Source: Oryzias latipes
Lineage: Eukaryota > Chordata > Actinopteri > Beloniformes > Adrianichthyidae
Assembly: GCF_002234675.1 (NCBI RefSeq)
Contig: NC_019867.2
Span: 579,501 to 643,500 of the forward strand
DNA length: 64,000 bases
Direction: 5' to 3'
The notes beneath the pieces were generated by a model. It was given only the letters and a program-made list of their open reading frames with translations, did no database searches and was not told the origin of the DNA. Positions 21,960-34,400 of this stretch are shown here, piece by piece; within the stretch, counting starts at the first letter, position 1; each line of letters opens with the position of its first letter. A program made the position numbers and the translations under genes.

Positions 21960-22485
21960 AAAGGTGCTGCTGGGGGGGCAGCATATCGGCTAGGGACAGT
22001 AATAGACTGAACAAACTGATCCGAAGAGCTGGCTCCATAATCGGTTGTAAAATGGACACATTTGAATCTGTGATGGAGAGGAGGACTTCAAATAAGCTTG
22101 TATCCATCATGGATAATCCTGAGCATCCTCTCCATCCTGTACTGGATGGTCAGCGGAGCTCCTTCTCCAACAGGCTAAGGCAGCTTCGCTGTCACACAAA
22201 CCGCTTCAGGAGATCTTTCATACCTCACTCCATTGGACTCTAGAACTTGTCATCCATGTGCAATAGATAAAGTAATTTATGGTCTGTCTGTTTTTCTCTC
22301 CTGATGTAGCAAGCAATACAACTGTTCTAATTCACTTATGTTTCTTTCCGATTGATTGTTCTGTTTCTCTGTTGTCGTCTATTGTGTGTATTTTTGTATC
22401 TTGAGCCTAACGCCGACGCTGCAACAACTGAATTTCCCAAGCTGGGATCAATAAAGTATCTTTATCTTATCTTATCTTAAAGAGA
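21960..22485 (+). mobile_element. 3' end of a non-LTR retrotransposon
   Basis: The plus strand encodes remnants of a LINE ORF2 C-terminus: LNKLIRRAG, ERRTSNKL, HPLHPVLDGQRSSFSNRL and RRSFIPHSIGL. A short 3' UTR ends CTGGGATCAATAAAGTATC, then TTATC repeats. It lies head to head with the minus-strand L2 fragment. Only the 3' end is present. The clade (CR1/L2/Rex1-like) is a guess from the C-terminal words. Confidence 0.7.
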
Positions 22486-22639
22486 CCATTCAGTTTAAGG
22501 TTTAAGGAGGTGATTATTGTAGTATGGTGTATGAAGATTGGCAGGACTGGGGAGGTTGTCAATGTGTGAGAACAGACGGACTATGTCGATACAATTGATT
22601 TTGCGATAGGTCATTGTGTATAGAGGGTTGGATTTGGAA

Positions 22640-22883
22640 ACTGAAATGTATTGTTATGTTACGTTACGTTGCGTTGCGTCACGTCGTGTTGCGTCACGTC
22701 GTGTTGCGTCGCGTTGCGTCGCGTTGCGTCGCGTTGCGTCGTTTTGCTATTATATTATATTATATTATTATATTATATTATATTAATTATATTATAGTAT
22801 AGTATAGTATAGTATAGTATAGTATAGTATAGTATAGTATAGTATAGTATAGTATAGTATAGTATAGTATAGTATAGTATAGT
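22640..22883. repeat. chain of pentanucleotide arrays
   Basis: Three adjoining 5-bp arrays occur in order: CpG-rich (TTACG/TTGCG/TCGCG)n, AT-only (TATTA)n, then (TATAG)n for about 95 bp. The same pentamer period throughout suggests one array that diverged by point changes. Confidence 0.9.
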
Positions 22884-22984
22884 CAGAAGTCTCCCCCTCT
22901 TGTCATGGGTGGGACTCGTTCCTGGAGTTTTAGCCACACCACAACTCCCAGCAACCCCAGCACACACTTCCTGGATGCCACACA

Positions 22985-24185
22985 CCTTTTTTTTTATTTT
23001 TTTTTATTGAACATTTGCAGAATATAAAACAAAAAAAACAAGATTTATAACAATACAAAATAAGAATAAGACACAATTCTGAATACAGAATAAAATTGTT
23101 TTAACCTTATAAAATCTCAACTAGTAAGAACAAAATTTTAATTAATTTAGATTTTAAAACAAACTGGTGTTCAATAATAACCAAATAAAGCAATCACAAA
23201 ACGAAATAAATAACAAAAAATAGAAAATTAAAAATATTATATAAAATAATATATTAAATATAATATATAAATATTAAAAAAAATAACAGAGGAATTAAAA
23301 AATAGAAATGCAAGAGTAAACTTATGTCACTAATCAAAAAGTGTACAGATGTTAATCGTTTTTTGAGCCTTTGTATTTTTTGCAGAAATTAGTTTTAAAT
23401 ATTGCTGCAGGTCAGTTTGTAAGGGTGGGGTCATCTAAGGTAGCACAAGGGTTAAGCTCTGCCCTAAGCTAAGCTCAGTGTGAAGTATTGCTTGTGCTAT
23501 TCTGCCTTCATTACCGAGCATTTATATTTGGACCTGATCTTCTGTTTCTGACTCCATTTGTCTGTTGCTTGTCCTGAGCTTCACCTGAACTCTGACTCCC
23601 CTTTGTCTCCTCTGATGATCTCATGCCTGAACTAATAAACCTGCTGCGTTTGGATCCAGTCATCTGCCTGCTTTTGTGACTATTATATTATATTATATTA
23701 TATTATATTATAAAAACAATAACAGAAAGTTTAATGTTTGCAATTTATATATGTGCATAGTTTTTGGGAAGATTTCTTTTGTTGGTCCTGCTCAAAGTTC
23801 CTTATTCACATTAAAAAAAACACATAAAAACACATTTCTTATTATTTGGAGTGCTTGTGCTGGTGATAAATTATTTGATTTATTTAATATTTTATTAATA
23901 TCTGAGAAATATTTCATTCACAAGAGCAGATTTTTAAAAATCAAACCATTATTTAATACATTCCATAAAGAGATCTGTTTATATTTGAAATCACTAAAGT
24001 TCATGGAAAACAAAAATGCAAGACAACTGTCCACGTTCCTTCAAAATACCATGTTTATGACAATCACTAATATTATATTATGACATTTTTATTAGACCAT
24101 AATCCTAATTTTATTTTTTCTTCTTTATTTATCTGTGTTCTTTTCGTGTGAACATGTCTGTGTAACCTTTTGGCGTTCTGATTTA
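22985..24185. other. AT-rich intergenic region with repeat relics
   Basis: Mostly AT-rich sequence without coding signals. At about 23430-23458 the word GGTCATCTAAGGTAGCACAA plus GGGTTAA is one end of the piggyBac-like MITE seen at 5528 and 51401. At 23590-23690 a segment with AATAAACCTGCTGCGTTTGG resembles the end of a fish retroelement, followed by another (TATTA)n run. Nothing else is identified. Confidence 0.45.
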
Positions 24186-24189
24186 AAAA

Positions 24190-24359
24190 AAAAAGTTCGC
24201 TGCTTCCGCTTACGTCACGACGCGTAGCTTGTGTTGATTGCGGAAGTGGTCTCGCGCTGTTGTTGTGGCTGTTGCTCTTTTAAGCCTCCAGGGCCGAAAC
24301 GATCGGTTCTCCCCGCTGCATGCGGCCCTCTGGCAGCTCCAGCTTCACGGCTCGGTCAG
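24190..24359 (+). promoter_or_regulatory. stambp: CpG-rich promoter and non-coding exon, probably stambp
   Basis: Sequence GC content and CpG density jump at about 24195. It holds an ATF/CRE-like TTACGTCACG, an ETS-type GCGGAAGTGG and a strong donor CGGTCAG|GTAAGA (exon end 24359). The next plus-strand coding gene is stambp, whose first coding exon has an acceptor just upstream of its ATG, as in the human gene with its non-coding exon 1. The exon start is not defined. An unseen transcript could own this promoter instead. Confidence 0.5.
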
Positions 24360-25559
24360 GTAAGAAGAACAGCGGGGCTCCAGCGCCGGTCCCTGTCGCT
24401 CAGCCCGGCCCCGGGGCCACGTTAGCCCCGTTAGCACGGCTAGCGCCGCAGCGACGCGACAGTTGGTGGTCGGGAGGCCACACATCTCTCTGAACAGTTA
24501 TGACGTTACACCCGGAAAATGAAACAGTATCTTAAAACCTCCCTTTAGATTGAACGTGTCGTTTATTTAGCTGTAGGTCAGAGGAAAAAGCGTCCAGCCT
24601 GGGACTTGAACTCGGGTCTGTCGTGTCTCCGCCCTTATGCCATGGCACGCGGGTTCCTCGCGCGGCTGCTGCTGCGGGAACGCGGACCTATGAGAATGAG
24701 AGCGAACAGAAACATGTCGACCTGCACTCAGTCACCTTCCGTCAGTGCTGCAGACTGTGAGGAACTGAGGACATGGATGTGGTTCTCGAGTCAGTTTGGG
24801 ATGAAAACAATGATTTATTTATTTATTATGTCGAAAAAGTTCTCATTCATTTCTAAACCCAAACAATGAAGCGGTCTGTTGTTCATAAGGGTTTGTATGC
24901 ACATCAATCCAAACAGACAAATGCTGATGTGGATTTCTGTCCCTTGTTGGCTTCATGTGTTTTCATCAGCTGGTTTGAAAGATGGTAGATGTCCTACAGG
25001 ACGGTTTCTCTCATCCGTGGATGTTTCAGGAAATCTGCTCACAGACGTGTCAGAAGCAGAGCAGCAGCTGCAAACGCCACAACTGCTGCATGAACCTCCA
25101 CGCCTTTATCAGTGCTGCACCTCTTGAGATAAAGCTGAGAAAAGTTCAGTTTGAAGGCCTCACCTTCAGGAGTCATGGTGGAAAACGTTAAGTGAACGCT
25201 TTTGGAAACCCTTAAAATAAATGTGTGGGGGTCAAAGGTCCCTTGCGGCCCGCTCTTACAGTCAGGAATATAACGAAGGTTCCTCCGACCTTGTAGAAAG
25301 GAACCGTTTGTCCTCCCAGCTGCAGATCAAACCATCACTCTTTGTTCAGACTCACCTGAAGCATGGAGCCAACCTTTACTCTGTCAGTAACTCCACCCAC
25401 TGAAAAGGGCACCATGGCAACCATGCAAATGTGAAGTCAGTGACCGTTTCAAAGTTGAATCATGGTGGTTTATAAGGCCTGTTCAGTTTGTTTCAGGAAA
25501 ATCCTACAAACCCGTTTGAGGACGGCCATTCAGTAGGTCAGACCTGTTCTCCGTGCATG

Positions 25560-26150
25560 TTTGACTCCGGCAGGGCCTTTATCGCTGGTCATGTTCATAG
25601 TTTTTATGGACAGAATTTCTAGATGCACCCAGGGGGGGGGTCTGGTTTGCGGACCACAGGATTTCCTCTCTGCTCTTTGCAGATGATGTTGTCCTGTTGG
25701 TTTCATCGAGCCGGGACCCCCAGCCTGCATTGGGGCAGTTTGCGGCTGGGATGAGGGTCAGCACCGCTAAATCTGAGGCCATGGTTCTCAACCGGAGAAA
25801 GGTAGTTTGCCTTCTCTTGGTGGGTGGAGTGTCCCTGCCCCAGGTGGAGGAGTTTAAATACCTTGGAGTCTTGTTCACCAGTGAGGGAAGACCGGAGCGT
25901 GAGATTGACAGGCGGATCGGAGCAGCATCCATAGTTATGAGGTCACTGTATTGTCCGTTGTGTTAAAGAGAGAGCTGAGCCAGAAAGCAAAGCTCTCAAT
26001 TTACCGGTCCATCGTTGTTCCAATTCTCACAAGCTCTGGGTCATGACCAAAAGAACGAGGTCCCAGATACAAGCGGCTAAAATGAGCTTCCTCAGTAGGG
26101 GGGCTGGGCGCTCCCTTAGAGATGGGGAGAAGCTCGGTCACCCATGCCAG
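25560..26150 (+). mobile_element. degenerate RTE-like LINE fragment
   Basis: Plus-strand frames encode LFADDVVLLVSSS, a KSEAMVLNRRKV block and QVEEFKYLGVLFTSEG, followed by REIDRRIGAAS and MTKRTRSQIQAAKMSFL. These are the catalytic and thumb segments of an RTE/Rex3-like reverse transcriptase common in fish. Frameshifts and a deleted segment break it. It lies in the inferred stambp intron 1. Confidence 0.8.
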
Positions 26151-27058
26151 GTTCTGACAGGCTTTTTAGAGCTCAAGCATCTGATTGACCCTGTTTACGG
26201 ATCAATTCAATTTTTATTTGTATTTCAATTCAATTTTATTTGTATAGCCCAAAATCACAACAACAGTCGTCTCGATGGGCTTCGAAGTAAAACATGAAAT
26301 CAAAAGGATCACGAATACAAAGAGTTCAATAGAAAAATACTAAAATGAACTAACAAACTGACTAAGCTATACTGGCATCCCTGCCCTTAGACCCCCCTTC
26401 GCGGTAAGGAAAAACTCCCAAAAAAAACGGATTCCGGAAAAACCGAAGAAACCTCAGGGGTGCCCCCATGAAGGAGGGATCCTCCCCCAGGACGGACAGG
26501 CGATTTACCAGAAATCTTAGAGATAAAATTAACTTATCTAAATCTACAACTACATATATAAAAGTCCAGCAGACGAGCTTCATCCAGCCGTGGTTATCGG
26601 GACAGTCAAAGGCGCGAGTCGAGCCGGAGACAGGAACCACAGCCAGGTGTAGGAGCAGGAGCAGAGACGAGGTACTCGGTCAGGTACAGAGCAGAGACGA
26701 GCCAGAGGCAGGATCCACAGCCAGGTGTAGGAGCAGGAGCAAAGGCGAGGTAAACGGTCAGGAACTGGAGCACGGATGAGCCAACTGGAGTCTGGAAGCA
26801 CTCCCACTCCCCAGGAGGGGAGAGGAAAAGAGGGACAATACATGAATCGCACTGCACCAAACAGAGGCATGGAGAACTAAATGATGAATTATGATGAAGA
26901 ATAGAGGAGAGGAAGGGTAGAAGTAAAAAAGGAAAGAGGACAGAACCCCAGTGCACCATAGTTACCCCAGCTTCAACTTCTAGCAGCCTTTTAAAAGAAA
27001 TAGTTATTATTAAGTTTAATTTAAACAAACTAACATTAAGTTAAATAATCTCTGAATA

Positions 27059-30000
27059 CTAGCTAGTCTGACAATAAGCCTGTCCAAAGAGGAATGTTTT
27101 CAGTCTAGCTTTGAATGTAGAAACTGAGTCGGCCTCTCTTACATGAGCTGGGAGTTTATTCCATAAGACAGGGGCTTGGTGGCTAAACGCTCTACCTCCA
27201 ACCGTACTTTTACTAATTCTAGGAACCACAAGCAGTCCTGCATTTTGCGAGCGAAGTGTTCTGATTGGTTGGTAAGGGACTATGAGGTCCTTGATATAGG
27301 ACGGGGCCATTCCATGTAAGGCCTTATAGGTTAACAGGAGGATCTTGAACTTAATTCTAGAATCAACTGGGAGCCAATGGAGCGAAACTAACACAGGAGT
27401 GATGTGATCTCTTCTGCTGGTTCCTGCTAACAATCTAGCTGCTGCGTTCTGAACAAGCTGGAGACTTCTTAAGGAACTCTTAGGACACGCTGCTAACAAG
27501 GAGTTACAGTAATCCAGCCTCGACGTAACAAATGCATGGATGAGTTTTTCAGCATCACTCTTAGAAAGTATATTTCTGATCTTAGCAATATTTCGCAGGT
27601 GAAAAAAGGCAGTTCTACATGCCTGAGATATGTGAGCCTTAAATGATAAATCCTGGTCAAGTAAAACCCCAAGGTTTCTAACTGTGGAATTGGGGGCTAT
27701 ACTTATACCATCCAGGGAGACTATCTGAGCAGACAGAGCATCTCTGAGGTTTTTAGGACCAAGTATAATGACCTCAGTTTTTTCTGGGTTCAAGAGGAGG
27801 TAATTAATTGTCATCCAGGTCTTGATGTCACTGATGCAGGCGTTCAGTTTCTCTATCTGGTCATTCTGGTCAGGCTTCATGGATAAATACAACTGCGTAT
27901 CGTCGGCATAACAATGAAAATTAATGCTGTGTTTCCTGATTATGTTTCCTAGGGGTAACATATAAAGCGTAAACAGGATCGGTCCCAAGACTGAGCCCTG
28001 TGGGACTCCATAGTTGACTCGAGTGCACTGAGAGGAATGGCCATTTACATTAACGAACTGATACCTATCAGACAGATAGGATTTAAACCACTGGAGAGCA
28101 GATCCTCTGATCCCCATGTCCTGCTCTAATCTATGGAGTAAAATACCGTGGTCGATAGTGTCAAAGGCAGCACTGAGGTCCAACAGGACCAGAATAGAAA
28201 GTAGTCCCTTTTCTGAGGCCAATAACAAGTCATTAGAGACTCTAACTAGTGCAGTTTCCGTACTGTGGTGAGGTCTAAACCCCGACTGAAAGTCTTCAAA
28301 GTGGCTGTTGTCCTGTAGGTGGCAGTAAAGCTGCTTAACTACAACTCTTTCTAGGATTTTAGAAATAAAGGGGAGGTTTGATATTGGTCTATAGTTGGCC
28401 AAGATGCTAGGATCCAAACTGGGCTTTTTCAGAAGAGGTTTAACAACTGCATATTTAAAAGACTGTGGCACGTAACCCGTTTCCAGAGAGGCATTTATCA
28501 TTGTTAATATGGGATCATTAATTAGGGGAAAAGTTTCTTTAAAAAGTCTAGTGGGAATTGGGTCTAACAGACACGTTGAGGATTTGGAGGACGTAATAAT
28601 TGATGTTATTTCCGCTTGATCCACAGCAGTGAAGCAGTCTAATGTTACAGAGGTTTCTATGGATGCCTCCATTTCTACCGCTTCAGCCTGTTCTGGGCTG
28701 ATAATAGGAATAACTTGATTTAACTTATGTCTAATATTTGAGATTTTACTATCGAAAAATGTAAGAAAATCATCAGAGCTGAGAGAAACAGGAACATGTG
28801 GTTCTACTGAGCTCTGACTGCGAGTTAATTTAGCTATAGTGCTAAAAAGAAATCTTGGATTGTTTCCATTCTCTGATATTAAGGTTGAATAGTACTGGCT
28901 TCTAGCTCTACGCAGAGCTTTTTTATAATTTAATAGGCTATGTTTCCAGATATCCAGAGACTGCTCTGAACCGGAGCGGCGCCATTCTCTTTCCAACTTA
29001 CGGGTTTCTCGTTTAAGAGAACGAGTTTCAGCGTTAAACCACGGTGCTACTCGGTTTTGTCTGACGAACTTAGGTTTCAAGGGGGCAACAACATCGAGTG
29101 TACTCCTGAGGGCTTGTAAGGCATCATTAACAAAGTGGTCATTTATACTAGGACTGATACTATGGGAGCTGGTCTCAGAGTATTTTCTCAGAATATCACT
29201 AAGTACTGGCTGAACTGTGTGTTTAAACTCAGACACAGAACGGTCAGTTAAGGTTCTTCTAAGTTGTTTCTTATTCACTGGGGCAGAAGGATGTTCCAGT
29301 GTAAACTGGAAGGTAATCATAAAGTGATCAGAAATGATGGGGTTAAGAGGAAGGACACTCAGCTGGCTGATCTCTATACCATGGGTTAGAACAAGGTCCA
29401 GGGTGTGCTTATGACAGTGAGTGGGTTCATTCACACTTTGGGTGAAACCAACATCATCTAATAAAGCTGCAAAAGCCTTTCCTAGGCAGTCACTGGGGTC
29501 ATCAACATGAATATTAAAATCCCCTAATATTATAATTTGATCAGAATCTAAGACAATAGTCGATAGGAAGTCGGAAAACTCAGTTAAAAATTCTGAATAT
29601 GGGCCGGGGGGGCGATAAATAATTATGAGTAAAACAGGTTTTCGAGTTTTCCTGTTTGGGTGACTTAAAGACAATATGATGCTTTCAAATGAATTATAAG
29701 CATTTTTAACTTTAGGGCTGAGAAGTAAGCTAGACTGTGATATTACTGCCAAACCACCTCCTTTCCCTGAAATCCTGGATTTCTGATAGTTAGCATAAGT
29801 GGGGGGGGTTGCTTCATTCAATCTAACATAGTCATCCTGATGGAGCCAAGTTTCTGTTAAGGCTAAAAGACTAAGATTGTTATCAGTAATTAACTCGTTG
29901 ACTAAGAGGGACTTGGAGGAAATGGATCGAATGTTTAATAAACCGCATTTAATGACATCATAATTCTGCTTGTGAGAACTGCTGTCTGTCACTTTTAAGT

Positions 30001-30091
30001 TTCTATGACGCGCTCCTTTCATTTGTCTTTCAGCACATAAGCTAAAGCTCGGACCTGCTTGACTTTCCCTGCATGGGTTTTGCACCGGCAC
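27059..30091 (-). CDS. LINE ORF2: endonuclease-reverse transcriptase
   Basis: Uninterrupted frame of 1010 codons opened by GTG; the first ATG is at 30022, giving 987 aa. The N-terminal third is an apurinic-type endonuclease with [35 protein letters not shown] and ISDHF in order. The central reverse transcriptase has [52 protein letters not shown] and the catalytic CYADDTQLY. The C-terminus has [13 protein letters not shown] and [10 protein letters not shown], typical of the L2 clade. All catalytic blocks I can see are intact, so this copy may be young. It would nick DNA and copy its own RNA. Confidence 0.93.
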   Translation of the reverse strand: MPVQNPCRESQAGPSFSLCAERQMKGARHRNLKVTDSSSHKQNYDVIKCGLLNIRSISSKSLLVNELITDNNLSLLALTETWLHQDDYVRLNEATPPTYANYQKSRISGKGGGLAVISQSSLLLSPKVKNAYNSFESIILSLSHPNRKTRKPVLLIIIYRPPGPYSEFLTEFSDFLSTIVLDSDQIIILGDFNIHVDDPSDCLGKAFAALLDDVGFTQSVNEPTHCHKHTLDLVLTHGIEISQLSVLPLNPIISDHFMITFQFTLEHPSAPVNKKQLRRTLTDRSVSEFKHTVQPVLSDILRKYSETSSHSISPSINDHFVNDALQALRSTLDVVAPLKPKFVRQNRVAPWFNAETRSLKRETRKLEREWRRSGSEQSLDIWKHSLLNYKKALRRARSQYYSTLISENGNNPRFLFSTIAKLTRSQSSVEPHVPVSLSSDDFLTFFDSKISNIRHKLNQVIPIISPEQAEAVEMEASIETSVTLDCFTAVDQAEITSIITSSKSSTCLLDPIPTRLFKETFPLINDPILTMINASLETGYVPQSFKYAVVKPLLKKPSLDPSILANYRPISNLPFISKILERVVVKQLYCHLQDNSHFEDFQSGFRPHHSTETALVRVSNDLLLASEKGLLSILVLLDLSAAFDTIDHGILLHRLEQDMGIRGSALQWFKSYLSDRYQFVNVNGHSSQCTRVNYGVPQGSVLGPILFTLYMLPLGNIIRKHSINFHCYADDTQLYLSMKPDQNDQIEKLNACISDIKTWMTINYLLLNPEKTEVIILGPKNLRDALSAQIVSLDGISIAPNSTVRNLGVLLDQDLSFKAHISQACRTAFFHLRNIAKIRNILSKSDAEKLIHAFVTSRLDYCNSLLAACPKSSLRSLQLVQNAAARLLAGTSRRDHITPVLVSLHWLPVDSRIKFKILLLTYKALHGMAPSYIKDLIVPYQPIRTLRSQNAGLLVVPRISKSTVGGRAFSHQAPVLWNKLPAHVREADSVSTFKARLKTFLFGQAYCQTS

Positions 30092-30160
30092 TAACCCTAA
30101 GGGAGGCTCAGAGGAGCGTTTTACACTGCTGCTCTGCGCCCGGGTCTCGTCTCTGGATTG

Positions 30161-31030
30161 TCAGGTTAACAGACTAAGGCTAGCAGAAATGTTTCTAGAA
30201 AGAAGAGCGGCACCGTCCCGAGTGGGATGGACGCCGTCTCTCCGCATGAGACCGGGCTTCCCCCAAAACGCGCTCCAGTTATCCACAAAACCAACGCCGT
30301 TTTCTGGGCACCATCTAGAAAGCCAGCGGTTAAATGATGAAAAGCGGCTGTACATTTCATCATTGACTAAGTTCGGCAGGGGACCAGAGAAAATTACAGT
30401 GTCGGACATCGTCTTAGCCAATTTACACACCGAAGTTACGTTTAACTTAACCACCTCTGACTGTCTCCGTCGGGCATCATTACCGCCTGCGTGAATCACG
30501 ACTCGACGGAACCTGGACTTACTCTGAGCTAACATCCTAAGGTTCCCCTCGATGTCACCAACTCTGGCCCCCGGATAACACCTGACTGTAGCCGCTGGGA
30601 GCTCCACGTTTCTAACTTCAGAAGAGCCTATAACCAGAGTTGAGTGTTCAGCGGGTGTGTCGCTGAGGGGGGAGAACCTATTACTAACGTGGAGTCTCGG
30701 GTGCTCTAAGTTTTTGCGTTTAGCACTATGTTTCCTCCCAACCGGTACAAACCCCTGACTGTCTCCCGGCTGTTGGGAGGGCGCTGGGGTGCTAGCTAAG
30801 TTAGCCCTGGTAGCGCGGCCCGCGCTACGAGTAACGACCTGGCTAGCCGGCTTAGCTTCCACTGTGCGGAGCCGCGCTTCTAACTGCTCCAGCCTGGCCT
30901 CCAAGTCTAACACAAGACTACACTTAACACACCTACCCCTATCTTCACTAAAGGAGGCAGGATCATCACTAAACATATGGCACATGGGGCAGGAGAGAGG
31001 AGGAGAGGCGGAAGGAGTGGTGGTGGCCAT
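30161..31030 (-). CDS. LINE ORF1: zinc-finger/coiled-coil/SGNH-type protein
   Basis: 289 aa starting at a true ATG. The N-terminus has CPMC and CVKC pairs, likely one zinc finger, followed by a short coiled coil (LEARLEQLEARLRTVEAK). The C-terminal half looks like the SGNH esterase domain found in many L2/CR1 ORF1 proteins: VIGSSEVR in place of the usual GDS block, AGGND for the Asn block, and DGVHPT for the catalytic Asp-His block. Its role in the retrotransposon is probably RNP assembly; esterase activity is untested. ORF2 follows in the same direction after about 70 bases. Confidence 0.85.
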   Translation of the reverse strand: MATTTPSASPPLSCPMCHMFSDDPASFSEDRGRCVKCSLVLDLEARLEQLEARLRTVEAKPASQVVTRSAGRATRANLASTPAPSQQPGDSQGFVPVGRKHSAKRKNLEHPRLHVSNRFSPLSDTPAEHSTLVIGSSEVRNVELPAATVRCYPGARVGDIEGNLRMLAQSKSRFRRVVIHAGGNDARRRQSEVVKLNVTSVCKLAKTMSDTVIFSGPLPNLVNDEMYSRFSSFNRWLSRWCPENGVGFVDNWSAFWGKPGLMRRDGVHPTRDGAALLSRNISASLSLLT

Positions 31031-31410
31031 ACTAGGTTCTAAGCTAAGGCTAGCGGTGTTTAAGTAAAGAGAAGTGGTTTATTTAGCAAAATGAGAAAAG
31101 TGAACAGAAAGCGGTTTAACAGTGGTGAATTAGCTAATAAAAGGTACTAGATGTGAATATTAACCCAGATAACCCTTAGAGTAAGCAATAGTAGTAAGGC
31201 TAATGCCAAACAAGAGGACAGCAGTCACACAACTAGCACTGGGAATAGCTCACCCGGAAATGACGTCAGCTTGGGGATGTGCCGACTCCAAGCCTAAACA
31301 CACTGTTCATGTCTGTTTAGGATCACTTAGAACCTTCACTAAGACTGCAAAGAATGCTGCTCATCCTCTATGAAACCTGTTCTCCAGGTCTTCCAGGTTG
31401 AGGTGTTGTC

Positions 31411-34400
31411 ATGGCGGACCACACCAACGTCAGTTTGCCGCCGGAGGAGCGCGTCCGCGCCCTCACCAAGAAAGGAAGTACCGTGGAGGTAAACGATGAC
31501 GTTCCACCCCGCCGGTATTTCCGCTCAGGCATGGAGATGATCCGCATGGCCCTCATTTACACAGAGGAGGGCAACGTGGAGCACGCCTTCGTCCTTTACA
31601 ACAAATACATCACGTGAGGTTTGAAGACTCGCTGCTGGCAAACGTCCAGCACAAAACCTGACAACACTTTGGTCTTGTCTTCAAGGCTCTTCATTGAAAA
31701 ACTTCCGAAGCATCGGGACTACAAGACGGCCAACATTCCTGAGAAGAAGGACACCTTGAAGGTGGGAGTTTGTATCTGTCTGTTGGTCTCAAGGAAGGTT
31801 CCAGATCCAAAACTCAACCTTTCTTGTCGGGTTTCTTCATCAGAAACTGAAGGATGTGGCCTTTCCTCAGGCAGAGATTCTGAAAAAGGCTCTTTTGCGG
31901 AGATTTGAAGAAGAACATGCTCAGTATCTGATCAAGAAGGTTCTTAAAACTTTTTTGTCTTTGCATGATGAGCTACAGATGTTGAATTTTTTTTTATAAG
32001 TCAGGGTTCTGCAGCAGATCTGCAAATCCACAAACTGTGGCATGTTTTGTGCTCAGAAGGCGCAGGAGGAGGCCATGGCCCTGGAGCAGTCCAGGCAGCG
32101 CGCATTGGACGCCGAGCGTGAGCGCGTGGCCGACATGCAGCGGCGGCAGCGGGAGCAGGAGCAGTTCAGCGCCTTTGAAGAGATGATCCGCCGCCAAGAG
32201 CTGGAGAAGGAACGCCAGCGGGTGCTGCTGGAGTTCGCCACGCCAGCTGTGCCCTCTCCTGACACGCCTCTCATTCCGGGTGTCCAAGGGCCCCCGCTGG
32301 TTTCCCCCACCGCGCCGCCGATTCTGGGAGACCTTTCAGGGACCTACCAGAACAACCGGCAGCCCGTGAGCGGCGGCACGCCTGGCCCGCCCACATTTGA
32401 TCGGTCGCTCAAGCCGGGGTCTGTGGTCACCCCTGAGAACAACAGTAAGTCGTGAATCCCCCCTAAATGTTTGTCCCTCTGAGATGATTCCTCAGCTGGT
32501 TCGTCTCTGCAGACTCCATGGTGGACGCGCTTCGGCAGCTGGCCGTTCCTGCAGAGCTCTGCCGCAGCTTCCTGAGGTTAGCCGAGGCCAACACAAGCCG
32601 CGCCGTGGAAACCTGCGGCATCCTCTGTGGAAAACTGGTGAGACAATCAAAACCATGCAGACATGCATTCACGGATGTACACACACGTGCAAACACACAC
32701 ATACACTTACTCCCTCACACACACACACACACACACACACAGAAAAGTTTTTGGGTCCCCACTTTGAAACTAGTCCCCATCCTGTGACTGTATAAACAGA
32801 TTGTTGTCCCCAGAATGTTATAAATACCAACACCTATTCATGCAGACACACACACCCACCCATTTAGACACACACACACATACTGTCAGCAGCATTCCTG
32901 TCAGCTGACCTGCCCTTCCCCTCCAGTCCATGACCCTTAGCTCCTCATTCTTTCCTGTTGAACTGTTTCAGACCAGAAACGCTTTTACTGTGACTCACGT
33001 CATCGTCCCGAAGCAGTGCGGCGGGCCAGACTACTGCGACACGGAAAACGAGGAGGAGCTCTTCCTCATTCAGGACCAGTACGACCTCATCACGCTGGGA
33101 TGGATCCATGTGAGTCTTTGCTACACAGAGCGTACAAACTGGAAAAATGAAGCATTTTGGCTTCAAACCTGCAGAAAGTTCACCTCTGAGGTTCTGTTAA
33201 ATTTAGATGTTTACCAAAAAAAGATTTGACCTTTGTTTACACTGAAAGATTTTCTGTTTAATCCCAAAAGTGGGAACATTGATCCCATTAGAACTGTGAT
33301 TGTCTTTATCTGACTTGGTTCTGATCCGAGGTTCTGCAGGTTCCTGCAGTTCTCAGCCTGTCTGGGGTTCTGTTTTCCAGTGGACCTGATGACATGGAAA
33401 CAGTTCTGTATGTAGCTGGTGTTCACTGTTGGACCTGAGAACAGGAGGTTGTTCTCCAGGTTCTGGTCCAAAGGCATCATAAATTTGGTTGATGCTACAA
33501 ACCGTCATGTTTGACAGAAGTCTGACTCACATAAACTCCACAGAGGCTCAAACCGGATCAGATCATACTGATCCAGGTTTTAATTTTCAGTAAATCAGCA
33601 GATCCTTTGATCTGGACGGCTTTTCTAAAAAAAAAGACCCTCGAGGCCTCCAAGGTTTCACGCGTTAAATCTTCTGTCGCTGCTGAGCCGGTCCTCAGCG
33701 GATGGCTCCTCCCCTGGAGGGCGGGTGGATGTGAGGGTGGAGCTGGTCCTCAGTGTTTGATGGATGTTTCCTACAGACCCACCCAACACAGACGGCCTTC
33801 CTGTCCAGCGTGGACCTCCACACTCACTGCTCCTACCAGATCATGCTGCCAGAGTCCATCGCCATCGTCTGCTCGCCAAAGTTCAACGAGTGAGTGCCGC
33901 ACAGCCGAGGGCCGTCCTGTTTCCACGCTGTGTTCTGACCCGTCTGTCTATCAGGATCGGTTACTTCAGGCTGACGGACCGGGGAGTGGACGAGATCTCC
34001 ACGTGTAAACAGAAAGGCTTCCACCCCCACAGCAAAGACCCGCCTCTTTTCACGGTGTGTATGAAGCCACTGCTGTCGTCATGGCAACAGGGACCACATT
34101 CCCTTTTGCGGGAGGCCACGCCCCCAGATGTCTGCTGAATGCTGGTGGATGCAAGCGTTTTGATTTCAAGCAATCAAAGCAAGAATAATGCACAAAACAA
34201 TCATCAGGTATCCATTCATACAAAGACGTATCAAACGTAGGATAATCAGACAGTAAATCAAAGATTAGAGGAAGGAAGTGAACTTCTAGAATCCCACCCT
34301 GTTCTGCTGTAACCATGTGATTACATTAACTATCATCATACGGTTCATGACGTCTATCAGACAGAATTAAGAATCCTGAAGTATCAATAAATCACATGAC

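Larger units (their letters stand above)
26205..31290 (-). mobile_element. near-complete L2-type LINE, two intact ORFs
   Basis: On the minus strand the order is 5' UTR, ORF1 (31030-30161), ORF2 (30091 or 30022 to 27059) and a 3' UTR of about 0.85 kb. It ends in a CAATTCAATTTTATTTGTAT motif that is nearly duplicated at 26205-26245. Both ORFs are free of stops and frameshifts. No target-site duplication was recognised, and the 5' edge near 31290 is approximate. It lies antisense in the inferred stambp intron 1. Confidence 0.85.

Noticed and set aside
24606-24869. 87-codon plus-strand frame as a gene near the CpG island
   Set aside because: No similarity I recognise, no splice support, and Met-rich chance codons; most likely intron sequence.
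31621-31908. 95-codon frame as a separate small gene
   Set aside because: It is stambp exons 3 and 4 read through the intervening intron out of splice context.
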